DNA of 64,000 nt, from NCBI RefSeq assembly GCF_003858635.1, contig NZ_RQJO01000008.1, positions 1,612,001 through 1,676,000 on the forward strand. The letters run 5' to 3'. The notes under the pieces are model-generated. The model had not been told where the DNA came from and ran no database searches. It worked only from the letters and a program-made list of their open reading frames with translations. A program made the position numbers and the translations under genes. Within the stretch, counting starts at the first letter, position 1. Each line of letters starts with the position of its first letter. The DNA is from Larkinella rosea. GTDB lineage: Bacteria; Bacteroidota; Bacteroidia; Cytophagales; Spirosomataceae. This document shows positions 8,530 to 16,203 of this stretch, piece by piece.

Positions 8530-8604
8530 TGGGAGTTGACGGGTTCGAACCGCCGACCCTCTGCTTGTAAGGCAGATGCTCTGAACCAGCTGAGCTAAAC
8601 TCCC
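8530..8604 (-). tRNA. tRNA-Val (anticodon TAC)
   Basis: Read on the minus strand, the gene begins GGGAGTTTAGCTCAGCTGG. The acceptor stem GGGAGTT pairs with AACTCCC at the 3' end, followed by discriminator A. The anticodon arm is CTGCC-TTACAAG-CAG, giving anticodon TAC for Val codons GTA/GTG. The T arm contains GGTTCGAACCC-type sequence. The length is 75 bases and CCA is not encoded. It stands alone, with its own promoter and terminator. Confidence 0.95.
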
Positions 8605-8647
8605 TTTTTGTATTTCCCAGTGACTCTTTTGTCGTCGTTTGGGAGTG

Positions 8648-8679
8648 CAAATATAGCGGCTTCAACGTGCATTCTGCAA
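8648..8679 (-). promoter_or_regulatory. Promoter of tRNA-Val
   Basis: On the minus strand TTG (8677-8679) is followed after 21 bases by TATATTTG (8648-8655), a good match to the Bacteroidota TTG-N17-23-TAnnTTTG pattern. It lies about 44 bases upstream of the tRNA 5' end, leaving room for a short leader removed by RNase P. Confidence 0.55.
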
Positions 8680-8775
8680 GCTTTCAGCCAAAAAAAATCA
8701 ACTTATTTTGCAATCGATTCAGCATCAGAGCTTTTAATTAAGCATTTATCCATCGGGACGCTTTCCGCCAGCGGA

Positions 8776-9516
8776 TTACTCGAAGGTTAAGTACAGCGTA
8801 ACCGTATGCGTTCGAAGCTTTTGAAGGCCAATGTTGGCGGAGTTGCCCTGGTTCGGTTCAAAAAGGTTAACCAGACCGTGCGAAAACCGGATTTCGGGGG
8901 CAAACTTGAAAAATTCGAAAAACTGCTCGAAACCGATGCCGTATTCCACCGTGAGATCCCGGTTTTTAGTCAGCAGACGGCTTGCACCGGCGGCTTCGCG
9001 TCGGCGGACATTGGTTTCAATACCGAATGCGCCCCCGCCGACGAGGTACATCCGCGAGTTCATCCGCCGTTTGGACTTGTATTTCAGCAATACCGGAAAT
9101 TCCAGCCAGGTCGATTCGCGCACCTCCCGGCGACTCGTTCCGCCCGGGTAATTGTAGTCCACCGAGCGGCTGTAAAGCGACACGGCAGGCGTAACCCGAA
9201 CATCGAAATGTTCGCTTAAAATAGTGCTCATCACAAAGCCAACCCGAAAACCGACTTTACCGGGCGAATAAAGCTGGTGTGCCGAATCTGAACTGACGTA
9301 CGCATCGCTGTATTTGATGTTGAAACGGGTGGCGGGTGCCGCAAAGAAAAAACCGTACCGAATCGTTTTATCGTCGTAATCTTCCAGGTGAATCCGGCGG
9401 TATTTCATTGACGACTGCGCCCGGATTTCCGGAGAAAGCAACGCCAGCAGCAAACAAATCGCTATACTTTTTTTCCGGTGTAAATAGAGCAAATGCCAAA
9501 TGTTAGTGGTATCCAT
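8776..9516 (-). CDS. porT: PorT-like outer-membrane beta-barrel protein (type IX secretion)
   Basis: The protein has 246 residues with a signal peptide (core ICLLLALLSPEIRAQ) and then alternating amphipathic strands typical of a small beta-barrel (GFRVGFVMS, LEFPVLLKYK, FKFAPEIRFSHGLVNLF, TVTLYLTFE at the end). The motifs YRRIHLEDYDDKTIRYGFFF and the position directly behind ubiE fit PorT, an outer-membrane component needed for type IX secretion in Bacteroidota. The ATG start lies inside ubiE, giving a 55-base overlap. A TTG a few codons in is an alternative start. Together with gldE 8 kb away it suggests the cell has a type IX secretion system, and perhaps gliding motility. Confidence 0.8.
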   Translation of the reverse strand: MDTTNIWHLLYLHRKKSIAICLLLALLSPEIRAQSSMKYRRIHLEDYDDKTIRYGFFFAAPATRFNIKYSDAYVSSDSAHQLYSPGKVGFRVGFVMSTILSEHFDVRVTPAVSLYSRSVDYNYPGGTSRREVRESTWLEFPVLLKYKSKRRMNSRMYLVGGGAFGIETNVRRREAAGASRLLTKNRDLTVEYGIGFEQFFEFFKFAPEIRFSHGLVNLFEPNQGNSANIGLQKLRTHTVTLYLTFE

Positions 9517-10187
9517 CGTGTTTGCGTAAATCCTGCCTGTTCAAGAACCCGGATGAAATCGGGCCCGTCCGGAAACGCCTGCATCGACTCGGGCAGGTAC
9601 GTGTAGGCCGAAGCATCTTTCGACACCAACCGGCCAATCAACGGCAGGAAACGATTCGTATAAAAACTAAAAAATTGCTTGAATGGAAATTGGCGCGGTT
9701 TCGAAAACTCCAGAACCAGACAGGTGCCGCCCGGGCGTGTAACGCGGTGCATGTCGGTCAGCCCTTTGAGTAGATTTTCAAAATTGCGTACACCAAACGA
9801 AACGATGACGGCGTCGAAAACATTGTCCGAAAAGGGTAATCTTTCCGAATCGCCGGAGCGGAGTTCGACTTTGTCCGCAACGCCGAGTTTTCGAATCTTC
9901 TCCCGGCCAATGGCCAGCATGCCTTCCGAAATGTCGACACCGGTTATTTTTTCGGGATTCAGTTTCAGTGCTTCGATGGCAAAATCGCCCGTGCCGGTGG
10001 CAATGTCCAGGATTTGTTTGGGCGCCAGCGGCTGCAGCAACCGGATGGCTTTCTTGCGCCAGACAATGTCGATTCCGGCACTGAGGAGGTGGTTCAGCAA
10101 GTCGTATTTCGGCGAAATCGAATCAAACATTTCTTCGACCTGCTCGCGCTTGCTGGTATTTTTATCTTTATAAGGAACAACGGCCAT
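9462..10187 (-). CDS. ubiE: Demethylmenaquinone methyltransferase (UbiE/MenG)
   Basis: The preferred ATG at 10187 gives 241 residues (MAVVPYKDKN...). The frame remains open upstream to 10301, but that stretch is a hairpin-rich intergenic repeat and makes no sense as protein. The enzyme methylates demethylmenaquinone with S-adenosylmethionine in the last step of menaquinone synthesis. Family features are KREQVEEMFDSISPKYDLLN near the N terminus, the SAM-binding motif LDIATGTGDFAIEAL near 58-72, GVDISEGML, and ITVSFGVRNFENL-like VSFGVRNFENL. The C terminus is FGICSIYTGKKV, typical of the family. It overlaps porT at its 3' end, so the two are almost certainly co-transcribed. Confidence 0.93.
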   Translation of the reverse strand: MAVVPYKDKNTSKREQVEEMFDSISPKYDLLNHLLSAGIDIVWRKKAIRLLQPLAPKQILDIATGTGDFAIEALKLNPEKITGVDISEGMLAIGREKIRKLGVADKVELRSGDSERLPFSDNVFDAVIVSFGVRNFENLLKGLTDMHRVTRPGGTCLVLEFSKPRQFPFKQFFSFYTNRFLPLIGRLVSKDASAYTYLPESMQAFPDGPDFIRVLEQAGFTQTRWIPLTFGICSIYTGKKV

Positions 10188-10212
10188 AACCTTTGGGCTG
10201 AAAAATTTCAGA

Positions 10213-10284
10213 TGGTTGGATGGTTTAAAATGGCTTGATGGTTGAACGGAATGAATAACAACCCATTTGAACCATCCAGCCTTA
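10213..10284. repeat. Imperfect intergenic inverted repeat (GGTTGGATGGTTT type)
   Basis: Between the divergent ubiE and Gfo/Idh genes, a run of ATGGTTGGATGGTTT-like words is matched downstream by the complementary GAACCATCCAGCC. The arms are imperfect, about 20 bases each. It belongs to a set of word-rich intergenic hairpins seen repeatedly in this window. Confidence 0.5.
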
Positions 10285-10382
10285 AGAACTACAGATAACA
10301 AAGGTACGGCCCTTTGCCAGAAAGTTTGTGATTGCCTGCCAGATTCCGTAGTTTTCGCGGACTATTTCTTCCCTTCATTGTT

Positions 10383-11681
10383 ATGAATCGTTCTGATTTT
10401 TTGAAAACATCGGCGCTGGCCGGTGCTGCGGTCGTATCTCGTCCGCTCATAACGCTCGCGCAGCAATCAACGTATCGCACGGCCCTGGTTGGAGCCGGTT
10501 GGTGGGGCAACAATATTTTGCGTTGCGCCATGCAGGCCGGTCAATCAAAACTAGTGGCGCTTTGTGACGTGGATCAGCGGCAACTGGCCAAAACCACCGC
10601 GGAATTTAGCAAACTGACCAGCGACAAGCCGAAAATGTACGGGGACTTCCGTGAAATGCTCGCCCGCGAAAAACCGGAAATCGTGATTGTGGCCACTCCC
10701 GACCACTGGCACCCGCTCATTGCCATTGAAGCCATGAAGCAGGGCGCGCACGTGTACGTGGAAAAACCGGTCGGCCATACGATCAAGGAAGGCCGGGCAA
10801 TGGTCCGGACGGCGCGGGCAACCGGTAAAGTGTGCCAAGTGGGAACACACCGGCGGGTTTCTCCGCACAATGTTTCCGGGATGGAATTTCTGAAGTCGGG
10901 GAAAGTCGGTAAAATCGGCATGGCGCGGGCTTTCGTTCATTACGCGGGTGGACCGGGTCAGAAAGTACCGGATCAGGAAGCCCCCAAAGAACTGGACTGG
11001 AATTTCTGGTGCGGACCGGCTCCGTTGCGGGCCTATAATCCTTCGATGCACCCGCGCGGTTTCCGGCAGTTTCTGGACTACGGCAACGGGACGCTGGGCG
11101 ACTGGGGAATTCACTGGATGGACCAGATTTTGTGGTGGACGGAAGAAAAATACCCCAAAAAAGTCTTCACCACGGGTGGCCGTTCCATCAAGCAGGATAA
11201 TACCGACGCGCCCGACCATCAGGTGACCAGTTACGAATTTGAGGGCTTTACGGCTGTCTGGGAACACCGCACCTTCGCCGGGAATAACGCCGAAAAAACG
11301 CACCCGCAACAGGCCGTCGGAACCTATTTTTACGGCACGGAAGGGACATTCCACATGGGCTGGCTCGATGGCTGGACGTTTTACCCGGCCGATGCCAAAA
11401 AACCGGTCATTCACCAGGATCCACAGTTGAACAAACCGGACGATCAGAACATTGCCCAGCTCTGGGATAATTTCCTTCAAGCGATCAAATCCAAAACGTT
11501 ACCCATTTCTGACATCGAGGTGGGCCACCGTTCCACCAATATGGCTTTGCTGGGCATGCTGTCGTATAAACTGGGAAGGAGCGTCGAGTGGGATGGCGAG
11601 AAAGAATTGATCAAAGGCGATGCCGAAGCCAATAAACTCCTGAGCCGCGATTACCGGGGCGAATGGAAATACCCGGTTTGA
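10383..11681 (+). CDS. Gfo/Idh/MocA-family oxidoreductase, exported
   Basis: From the ATG at 10383 the protein has 432 residues; the frame is open 17 codons further up without a sensible start. An N-terminal export segment NRSDFLKTSALAGAAVV resembles the Tat signals common in this family in Bacteroidota, but the usual twin arginine is Arg-Ser here. The Rossmann motif LVGAGWWGNNILR begins near residue 35, EKPVGHTI near 126 contains the conserved Lys, and GDWGIHWMDQILWW follows near 238. Members oxidise or isomerise sugars and related alcohols with NAD(P), often in carbohydrate breakdown. The substrate is unknown and no sugar-utilisation operon surrounds it. It has its own promoter region, shared with the divergent ubiE. 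Confidence 0.88.
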   Translation: MNRSDFLKTSALAGAAVVSRPLITLAQQSTYRTALVGAGWWGNNILRCAMQAGQSKLVALCDVDQRQLAKTTAEFSKLTSDKPKMYGDFREMLAREKPEIVIVATPDHWHPLIAIEAMKQGAHVYVEKPVGHTIKEGRAMVRTARATGKVCQVGTHRRVSPHNVSGMEFLKSGKVGKIGMARAFVHYAGGPGQKVPDQEAPKELDWNFWCGPAPLRAYNPSMHPRGFRQFLDYGNGTLGDWGIHWMDQILWWTEEKYPKKVFTTGGRSIKQDNTDAPDHQVTSYEFEGFTAVWEHRTFAGNNAEKTHPQQAVGTYFYGTEGTFHMGWLDGWTFYPADAKKPVIHQDPQLNKPDDQNIAQLWDNFLQAIKSKTLPISDIEVGHRSTNMALLGMLSYKLGRSVEWDGEKELIKGDAEANKLLSRDYRGEWKYPV

Positions 11682-11787
11682 CGTATCGCGCAGGTCGGGA
11701 CAGGCAGCCTTTCGATCGTGCGTTTCGCAGATAAGTTCAAATCTGATAATTATTCAGATCTCACAGACTTTAGTCCTTTAGTACGTA

Positions 11788-11829
11788 AACAGCTTGCCCC
11801 AAATATAGTTATAGTAGGAGCAAGCTGTT
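11788..11829 (+). terminator. Hairpin followed by T-rich tract, just upstream of the next ORF
   Basis: A perfect 10-bp stem (AACAGCTTGC with GCAAGCTGTT, 22-base loop) is followed by ATTTTC. It would terminate the oxidoreductase transcript, but it ends only 6 bases before the ATG at 11836. Either it acts as a 5' leader structure for the next gene, or that gene starts further in. Confidence 0.55.
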
Positions 11830-11835
11830 ATTTTC

Positions 11836-12939
11836 ATGTCCGACTCAACCGATTCTACTGGTGATTTCGACCAGGCCACTACAGGCCGGACTACACTTCG
11901 CTATCTGGCCCGTGCCATGCATACCGACCACCCGTCAGATGAACCGTTCGTTCTAAACGAAACGGAACGGCAGGCTATTTACCGGATCAAAGGAGCAACG
12001 ATGCTGGTGGCTTCGGCGCTGGGCATGATTGGTATTTGGGCGTTTTACCTGCCGCATGTGTTTTGGGAAAAATGGTTTACTGAAACGCATACTGCCTTGG
12101 GCGACTGGCCCCTGATTAGTATCCTGTTTGCGGTTTTGGTCTTTTACCTGATACTTCACACGTTGATTCTCCTTCACACCGGTGCGGTTAGGCTGGTTGA
12201 ACTGACGTGTCAGTTCCCAAGGTTCCACGATGCGGCCTATGCCCGGCACATGAACCAGCTGGCTGAAAATGCAAACCAGCGCGGTTCCTTTCGGTTACGG
12301 ATTACTCCCCGCCCTTTGCTGCCCTGGACGTTGTCCGGGTTTTTACTGACGGTTTTGTTGCTAATTCTGGTCAATAATGGCCTTCTTCATTTGGCGATAC
12401 GGTTTTGGGGGGCAGGGGCTGTTTCTTCGGGTACGGCGGTTCTGATCAGCACGCTGGTGGCTGCGGGCTGGATTTGCTGGGCAACTTACTGCATTCTGAA
12501 GCAGGCCCAGATCCGGGTGATGGCTCCGCTGACCATCCGGCAATTTACCAATGAACTGGCGGAGGAATTTGGGCGTGAACCAGCCTTTCGGCAATTGATT
12601 CCCGGTATATTACAGCAGGCTGCCGTTTCATCGAAACCCGATAATTATCCCCAACTCTTACTGCTTGAAGCCATTACCGCCCGGTTTTCCCCTGATCCGT
12701 TGGAGCATTCCGCTGCCGGAAACGCCGTCTTGCTGCAACAGTTGGCCAACTGTCCGGACGCCGTTCGACATGGATTGGAACGGGTTTTTATTTTCAGTAT
12801 TCTCATCGACGGCCATCTGTCGTCGCTGGAGCGAAAACGATTTCTGGAACTGCAGAATGCGCGCGTATTAACGGTGTCGGAAACCGATGTAGAAGCGATG
12901 CGCAGAAATTTTGTAAAAGGGGATGGGTTGTGGGTCTAA
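11836..12939 (+). CDS. Integral membrane protein of unknown function
   Basis: I do not recognise a family. The protein has 367 residues. A Ser/Thr/Asp-rich N terminus (MSDSTDSTGDFD) precedes about four membrane helices, near 55-75, 92-117, 160-182 and 195-215. These are followed by a cytosolic helical region of about 150 residues containing FTNELAEEFGREPAFRQL and ending in MRRNFVKGDGLWV. A strong hairpin ends 6 bases before the ATG, so the in-frame ATG at 11917 (MHTDHPSDEPF) is a plausible alternative start that would drop the acidic leader. The nucleoside hydrolase gene follows after 33 bases on the same strand. No catalytic motif is visible. Confidence 0.7.
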   Translation: MSDSTDSTGDFDQATTGRTTLRYLARAMHTDHPSDEPFVLNETERQAIYRIKGATMLVASALGMIGIWAFYLPHVFWEKWFTETHTALGDWPLISILFAVLVFYLILHTLILLHTGAVRLVELTCQFPRFHDAAYARHMNQLAENANQRGSFRLRITPRPLLPWTLSGFLLTVLLLILVNNGLLHLAIRFWGAGAVSSGTAVLISTLVAAGWICWATYCILKQAQIRVMAPLTIRQFTNELAEEFGREPAFRQLIPGILQQAAVSSKPDNYPQLLLLEAITARFSPDPLEHSAAGNAVLLQQLANCPDAVRHGLERVFIFSILIDGHLSSLERKRFLELQNARVLTVSETDVEAMRRNFVKGDGLWV

Positions 12940-12972
12940 TTTCAGAAATTAGTCCGCAAATAGCCTTTTTCG

Positions 12973-13956
12973 ATGAAATCCATCCTGACCCTGATTCTGG
13001 TAGCTGCAACCCTCGTTTCTACCGCCCAAAAAAGTCCTGAAAAACCGGTTTCCATTATTTTAGATACCGACATCGGTCCTGATTACGACGACGTCGGCGC
13101 CATGGCGGTTTTGCACGCGCTGGCCGACAAGGGAGAAGCCCGACCGCTGGCCGTGATTGCTTCCAATCAACACGAACTGGTGGTGCCGACCATCGATGTG
13201 CTGAACACCTATTTTGGGCGCCCGAACCTACCGACCGGTGTCACTAAAGGGCCGGGCGTAGTCGATCCGGCCTGGCAGAAGTGGCCCGAAATGCTCGTTG
13301 CTACGTATCCACACAAGATCCGGTCGAGCAACGAAGCGCCCGATGCCGTAGCGGTTTATCGCCAGATTCTCGCCAAACAGCCCAACGGCAGTGTTACCAT
13401 CGTTACGGTGGGTTTCCTCAGCAACATAGCGAATCTGCTGGATTCCAAACCGGATCGTTATTCGAAACTGGACGGAAAAGCGCTGGTGAAACAGAAGGTG
13501 AAAGAGCTGGTGTCGATGGCAGGTGCCTTTCCGAAAGGACGCGAGTTCAACGTCTATAAAGATTCGGTGGCTTCCGAAAAGGCGTTTGCCAACTGGCCGA
13601 CGCCGGTTATTTTCAGCGGTTTTGAAATCGGAAAACAAATCAAAACCGGTCCGCGGCTGGTGGCTAATCAGGACTTGAAAAGCCCGGTGAAAGATGTCTT
13701 TGCCCTTTGTATGCCCAAAGCAAAGCAGGACAACGACGGCCGGATGAGTTGGGATCAGACGGCGGTTTTGGTCGCCATTCGGGGCGTAGAACCGTATTAC
13801 GGGCTAAAACGCGGTCGTTTTGTGATCAACGGCGGGAGCAATTCCTGGCAGGATGATCCCAACGGTAGTCACTATTACCTGACGGAAAAAATGCCGGTTG
13901 CGCAGGTTACGGAAGAAATTGAATCCCTGATGATGCACCAGCCGGGTCAGAAATGA
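12973..13956 (+). CDS. Secreted nucleoside hydrolase (IunH-like)
   Basis: The protein has 327 residues and begins with a signal peptide (MKSILTLILVAATLVSTAQ), so it acts in the periplasm or outside. The calcium- and ribose-binding motif of nucleoside N-ribohydrolases is clear: DTDIGPDYDDVGAMAVLHA at about 31-49. Further family-like segments are VTIVTVGFLSNIANLL, MAGAFPKGREFNVYKD, and NDGRMSWDQTAVLVA with the C-terminal Asp. It would release the base from extracellular nucleosides for salvage. The gene follows the unknown membrane protein closely and may share its transcript. The specificity (purine, pyrimidine or neither) cannot be read from the sequence. Confidence 0.88.
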   Translation: MKSILTLILVAATLVSTAQKSPEKPVSIILDTDIGPDYDDVGAMAVLHALADKGEARPLAVIASNQHELVVPTIDVLNTYFGRPNLPTGVTKGPGVVDPAWQKWPEMLVATYPHKIRSSNEAPDAVAVYRQILAKQPNGSVTIVTVGFLSNIANLLDSKPDRYSKLDGKALVKQKVKELVSMAGAFPKGREFNVYKDSVASEKAFANWPTPVIFSGFEIGKQIKTGPRLVANQDLKSPVKDVFALCMPKAKQDNDGRMSWDQTAVLVAIRGVEPYYGLKRGRFVINGGSNSWQDDPNGSHYYLTEKMPVAQVTEEIESLMMHQPGQK

Positions 13957-14082
13957 AAGGGTAGAAGTGAGAAAAGAGACAAAAGAAAAAAGATTGTCCA
14001 GTAGGATTTTTTTGTGATTCGGCCTGGAAAATTTGCACGATGTTTGCTAAATTTGAATTGCCCATCGTACGATTTAGACCGA

Positions 14083-14406
14083 ATGAAACAAATTTTCGCG
14101 AGCCTGGCTGGCCGGATTCAGCTTCGTATTACCCGCTTTGGAATCAAAGAATGGATTTTGCTGATCTATTTCATTGTTCAACCCATCGTCTGGCAACAGT
14201 CCATCGACGGTTTTGATTATGCCTGGCATTTGCTGCAAATTGCCAGTTTATTTGCCACTGCAGACATTGCCGAGCACATCATCGGATCCTTTCAAAGCCA
14301 GGTCGAAAGCCGGCAATTGCTGACCCGCATCAAAGAATGGGGGCTGCTTATTTCAGCCGCGGCTTTTCTGATTTTACTCGTTGAAAGTATACTAATCGGG
14401 TTGTAA
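14083..14406 (+). CDS. Small membrane protein of unknown function
   Basis: From the ATG at 14083 the protein has 107 residues. The frame is open up to a GTG at 14014, but the added 23 residues do not look like protein. Two hydrophobic helices are visible: WILLIYFIVQPIVW at about 25-40 and WGLLISAAAFLILLVESIL near the C terminus, with a shorter apolar stretch around 45-60. No family is recognised. The last codons and the stop lie inside a perfect 19-bp hairpin (14389-14430), so the gene end and the transcript terminator are the same DNA. It is convergent with the M28 peptidase gene. Confidence 0.6.
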   Translation: MKQIFASLAGRIQLRITRFGIKEWILLIYFIVQPIVWQQSIDGFDYAWHLLQIASLFATADIAEHIIGSFQSQVESRQLLTRIKEWGLLISAAAFLILLVESILIGL

Positions 14407-14430
14407 CGATTGTTACAACCCGATTAGTAT
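14389..14430. terminator. Perfect 19-bp hairpin between convergent genes
   Basis: ATACTAATCGGGTTGTAAC pairs perfectly with GTTACAACCCGATTAGTAT around a 4-base loop. The left arm encodes the last five residues and the stop of the 14083 gene. The hairpin ends 20 bases before the stop of the convergent peptidase gene, so it is placed to end both transcripts. Confidence 0.75.
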
Positions 14431-14450
14431 TTATCAGCGACCCGTGCCGC

Positions 14451-15992
14451 CTACAGTGTTTTTTTTAGCGGTATTTTTTGATCGCGCATCGCTGCATTGT
14501 ACACAAACGAAGCCACAATGGTGGATGCCTGTTTCAGATCGTCGGCAATCAGGTGATCGTAGGTGTCCATGTTCGTATGGTGAGTGCGCGTGCTGTACTC
14601 GATGCCGTCCTGAATGAAACCGAAACCGGCCAGACCCGCCCGATCGAACGACACGTGATCGGTTCCCCCGCTGCTTTTGGGCGCAACGGTCGCGGCTCCT
14701 AAATCGTGGAAAGGCTCCAGCCATTGCGCAAAAATCGGTCCGGCGGCCGTATTGTTTTGCAGGTAAATACCCCGAATTTTACCGGTTCCGTTATCGACGT
14801 TGAAATAAGCCGCCAGTTGTTCTCCTTCTTTCGTGAGTTTATTGGGAGCCGCCGGATCAACGAAATGCTTCGCAACGTAATTTTTGGAACCGTGTAAACC
14901 CTGTTCTTCTCCGCTCCACAGTGCAATCCGAATCGTCCGGCGGGGTTTCAATCCCAGGGTCTTAATAATCCGAACGGCTTCCATCATGACTGAACAACCG
15001 GCGGCATTGTCCGTTGCGCCCGTGGCCGAATGCCACGAATCGAGGTGGGCACCGAGCATTACCACTTCGTCTTTCAGCCGGGGATCCGAGCCCGGTATTT
15101 CAGCGATGACATTGTAGCCTTTTGTGTCGCTGGTGAAGAATTTGGTTTTCACATCCAGTTCCAGCTTTACCGGAATTCCGGCTTTGGCCATCCGGCTCAG
15201 CGTCAGATAATCTTCCACCGAAATGGTCAGATCGGCCAGTTCGTCGTGCGCAACCCCGCTGGCGGCATTAGCGAAATCACCGCTGACGAACAACGTACCG
15301 TCTTTGCTCAGCTGCGAGGTGTTCAGAATCGCCAGTGCACCGCCCTGTTTGGCCATTTTACGCATTTTCTGGTTGAACGCATTCCGGGTCCGCATGGCCG
15401 CAATCAGGCTGCGGTACGACGAATCGCCCCGGGCAGCGGATTCATCTTTCGACATTTTTACTAAATCGTCCTCGGTAAACCGCTTTGCGTCGGCGTTGAA
15501 AGAGGGGCTAATGGCAAACGGTTGATGAAGCAGAATGACTTTGTTCCTGAGTTGGTCGCGGTACGATTCCAGCGCCGTCGTATCGGACTCGTCAATATAC
15601 AGAATATCAGCCTGTTGCAGGCTATTCGTGCCACCACTCCAGGCGCGCGGCACGGCGATAATGGTTTTGTAATACGGGGCTGTCATGGCCAGGTAGCTGC
15701 GTTCGAGAGCCCAGCCCTTGCCCCATTCGCCCCAGGGTTCGAGCTTCGCGTTTTGCAAACCCCATTCTGCCAGTTTGTTTTTCGACCAGTTGGCGGCTTT
15801 CATAAAACCGGGTCCCTGCAGGCGCGGGCCGTTGACATCCGTCAGGTAAAAGGCGGTTTCCATCACTTTGGAGCGCGTCAGGCCCTCTTCCCGGATTTTC
15901 CTGACCACGGCTAAGTCCGGTTTGTCGTTTTGCCCGGACGCCACCAGCGAAAAACCGGTCAGTAAACTTAAAAGCACCAGTTGCCTTTTCAT
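14451..15992 (-). CDS. M28-family zinc metallopeptidase, exported
   Basis: The protein has 513 residues and a signal peptide (MKRQLVLLSLLTGFSLVASGQ). A PA-like insert lies at about 130-290. The M28 zinc site follows: GAHLDSWH with the first His ligand near 314, TDNAAGC with the bridging Asp near 327, the catalytic GEEQGLHGS near 360, an Asp in AYFNVDNGTG, and the last ligand in HHTNMDTYDH near 470. These are all residues needed for a di-zinc aminopeptidase or carboxypeptidase of this family. It probably trims peptides in the periplasm or outside. It stands alone, converging on a small membrane protein gene. The 211-base region upstream holds its promoter, which I could not place with confidence. 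Confidence 0.9.
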   Translation of the reverse strand: MKRQLVLLSLLTGFSLVASGQNDKPDLAVVRKIREEGLTRSKVMETAFYLTDVNGPRLQGPGFMKAANWSKNKLAEWGLQNAKLEPWGEWGKGWALERSYLAMTAPYYKTIIAVPRAWSGGTNSLQQADILYIDESDTTALESYRDQLRNKVILLHQPFAISPSFNADAKRFTEDDLVKMSKDESAARGDSSYRSLIAAMRTRNAFNQKMRKMAKQGGALAILNTSQLSKDGTLFVSGDFANAASGVAHDELADLTISVEDYLTLSRMAKAGIPVKLELDVKTKFFTSDTKGYNVIAEIPGSDPRLKDEVVMLGAHLDSWHSATGATDNAAGCSVMMEAVRIIKTLGLKPRRTIRIALWSGEEQGLHGSKNYVAKHFVDPAAPNKLTKEGEQLAAYFNVDNGTGKIRGIYLQNNTAAGPIFAQWLEPFHDLGAATVAPKSSGGTDHVSFDRAGLAGFGFIQDGIEYSTRTHHTNMDTYDHLIADDLKQASTIVASFVYNAAMRDQKIPLKKTL

Positions 15993-16203
15993 AAAAGAAA
16001 CGTTTAGGTTGGGTTACTAAAGTACTAATTTGAAAGAAGAATATTCATCTTAATTGGTTGATTGTTTGCTAATTACAAAACAATCCATGAATGTGAACAG
16101 GCTCATCGAATAAGATGGCCTGACCGGGTAAGATGAAGAAATCCACGATGAAACGCAGACTGATACGGAATTTGGGTAAAATAGAGATGGGATGTTAGTG
16201 GTT

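Noticed and set aside
8530-8604. tRNA-Val as an integration site of a mobile element
   Set aside because: There is no integrase nearby and no repeated tRNA 3' end in the window.
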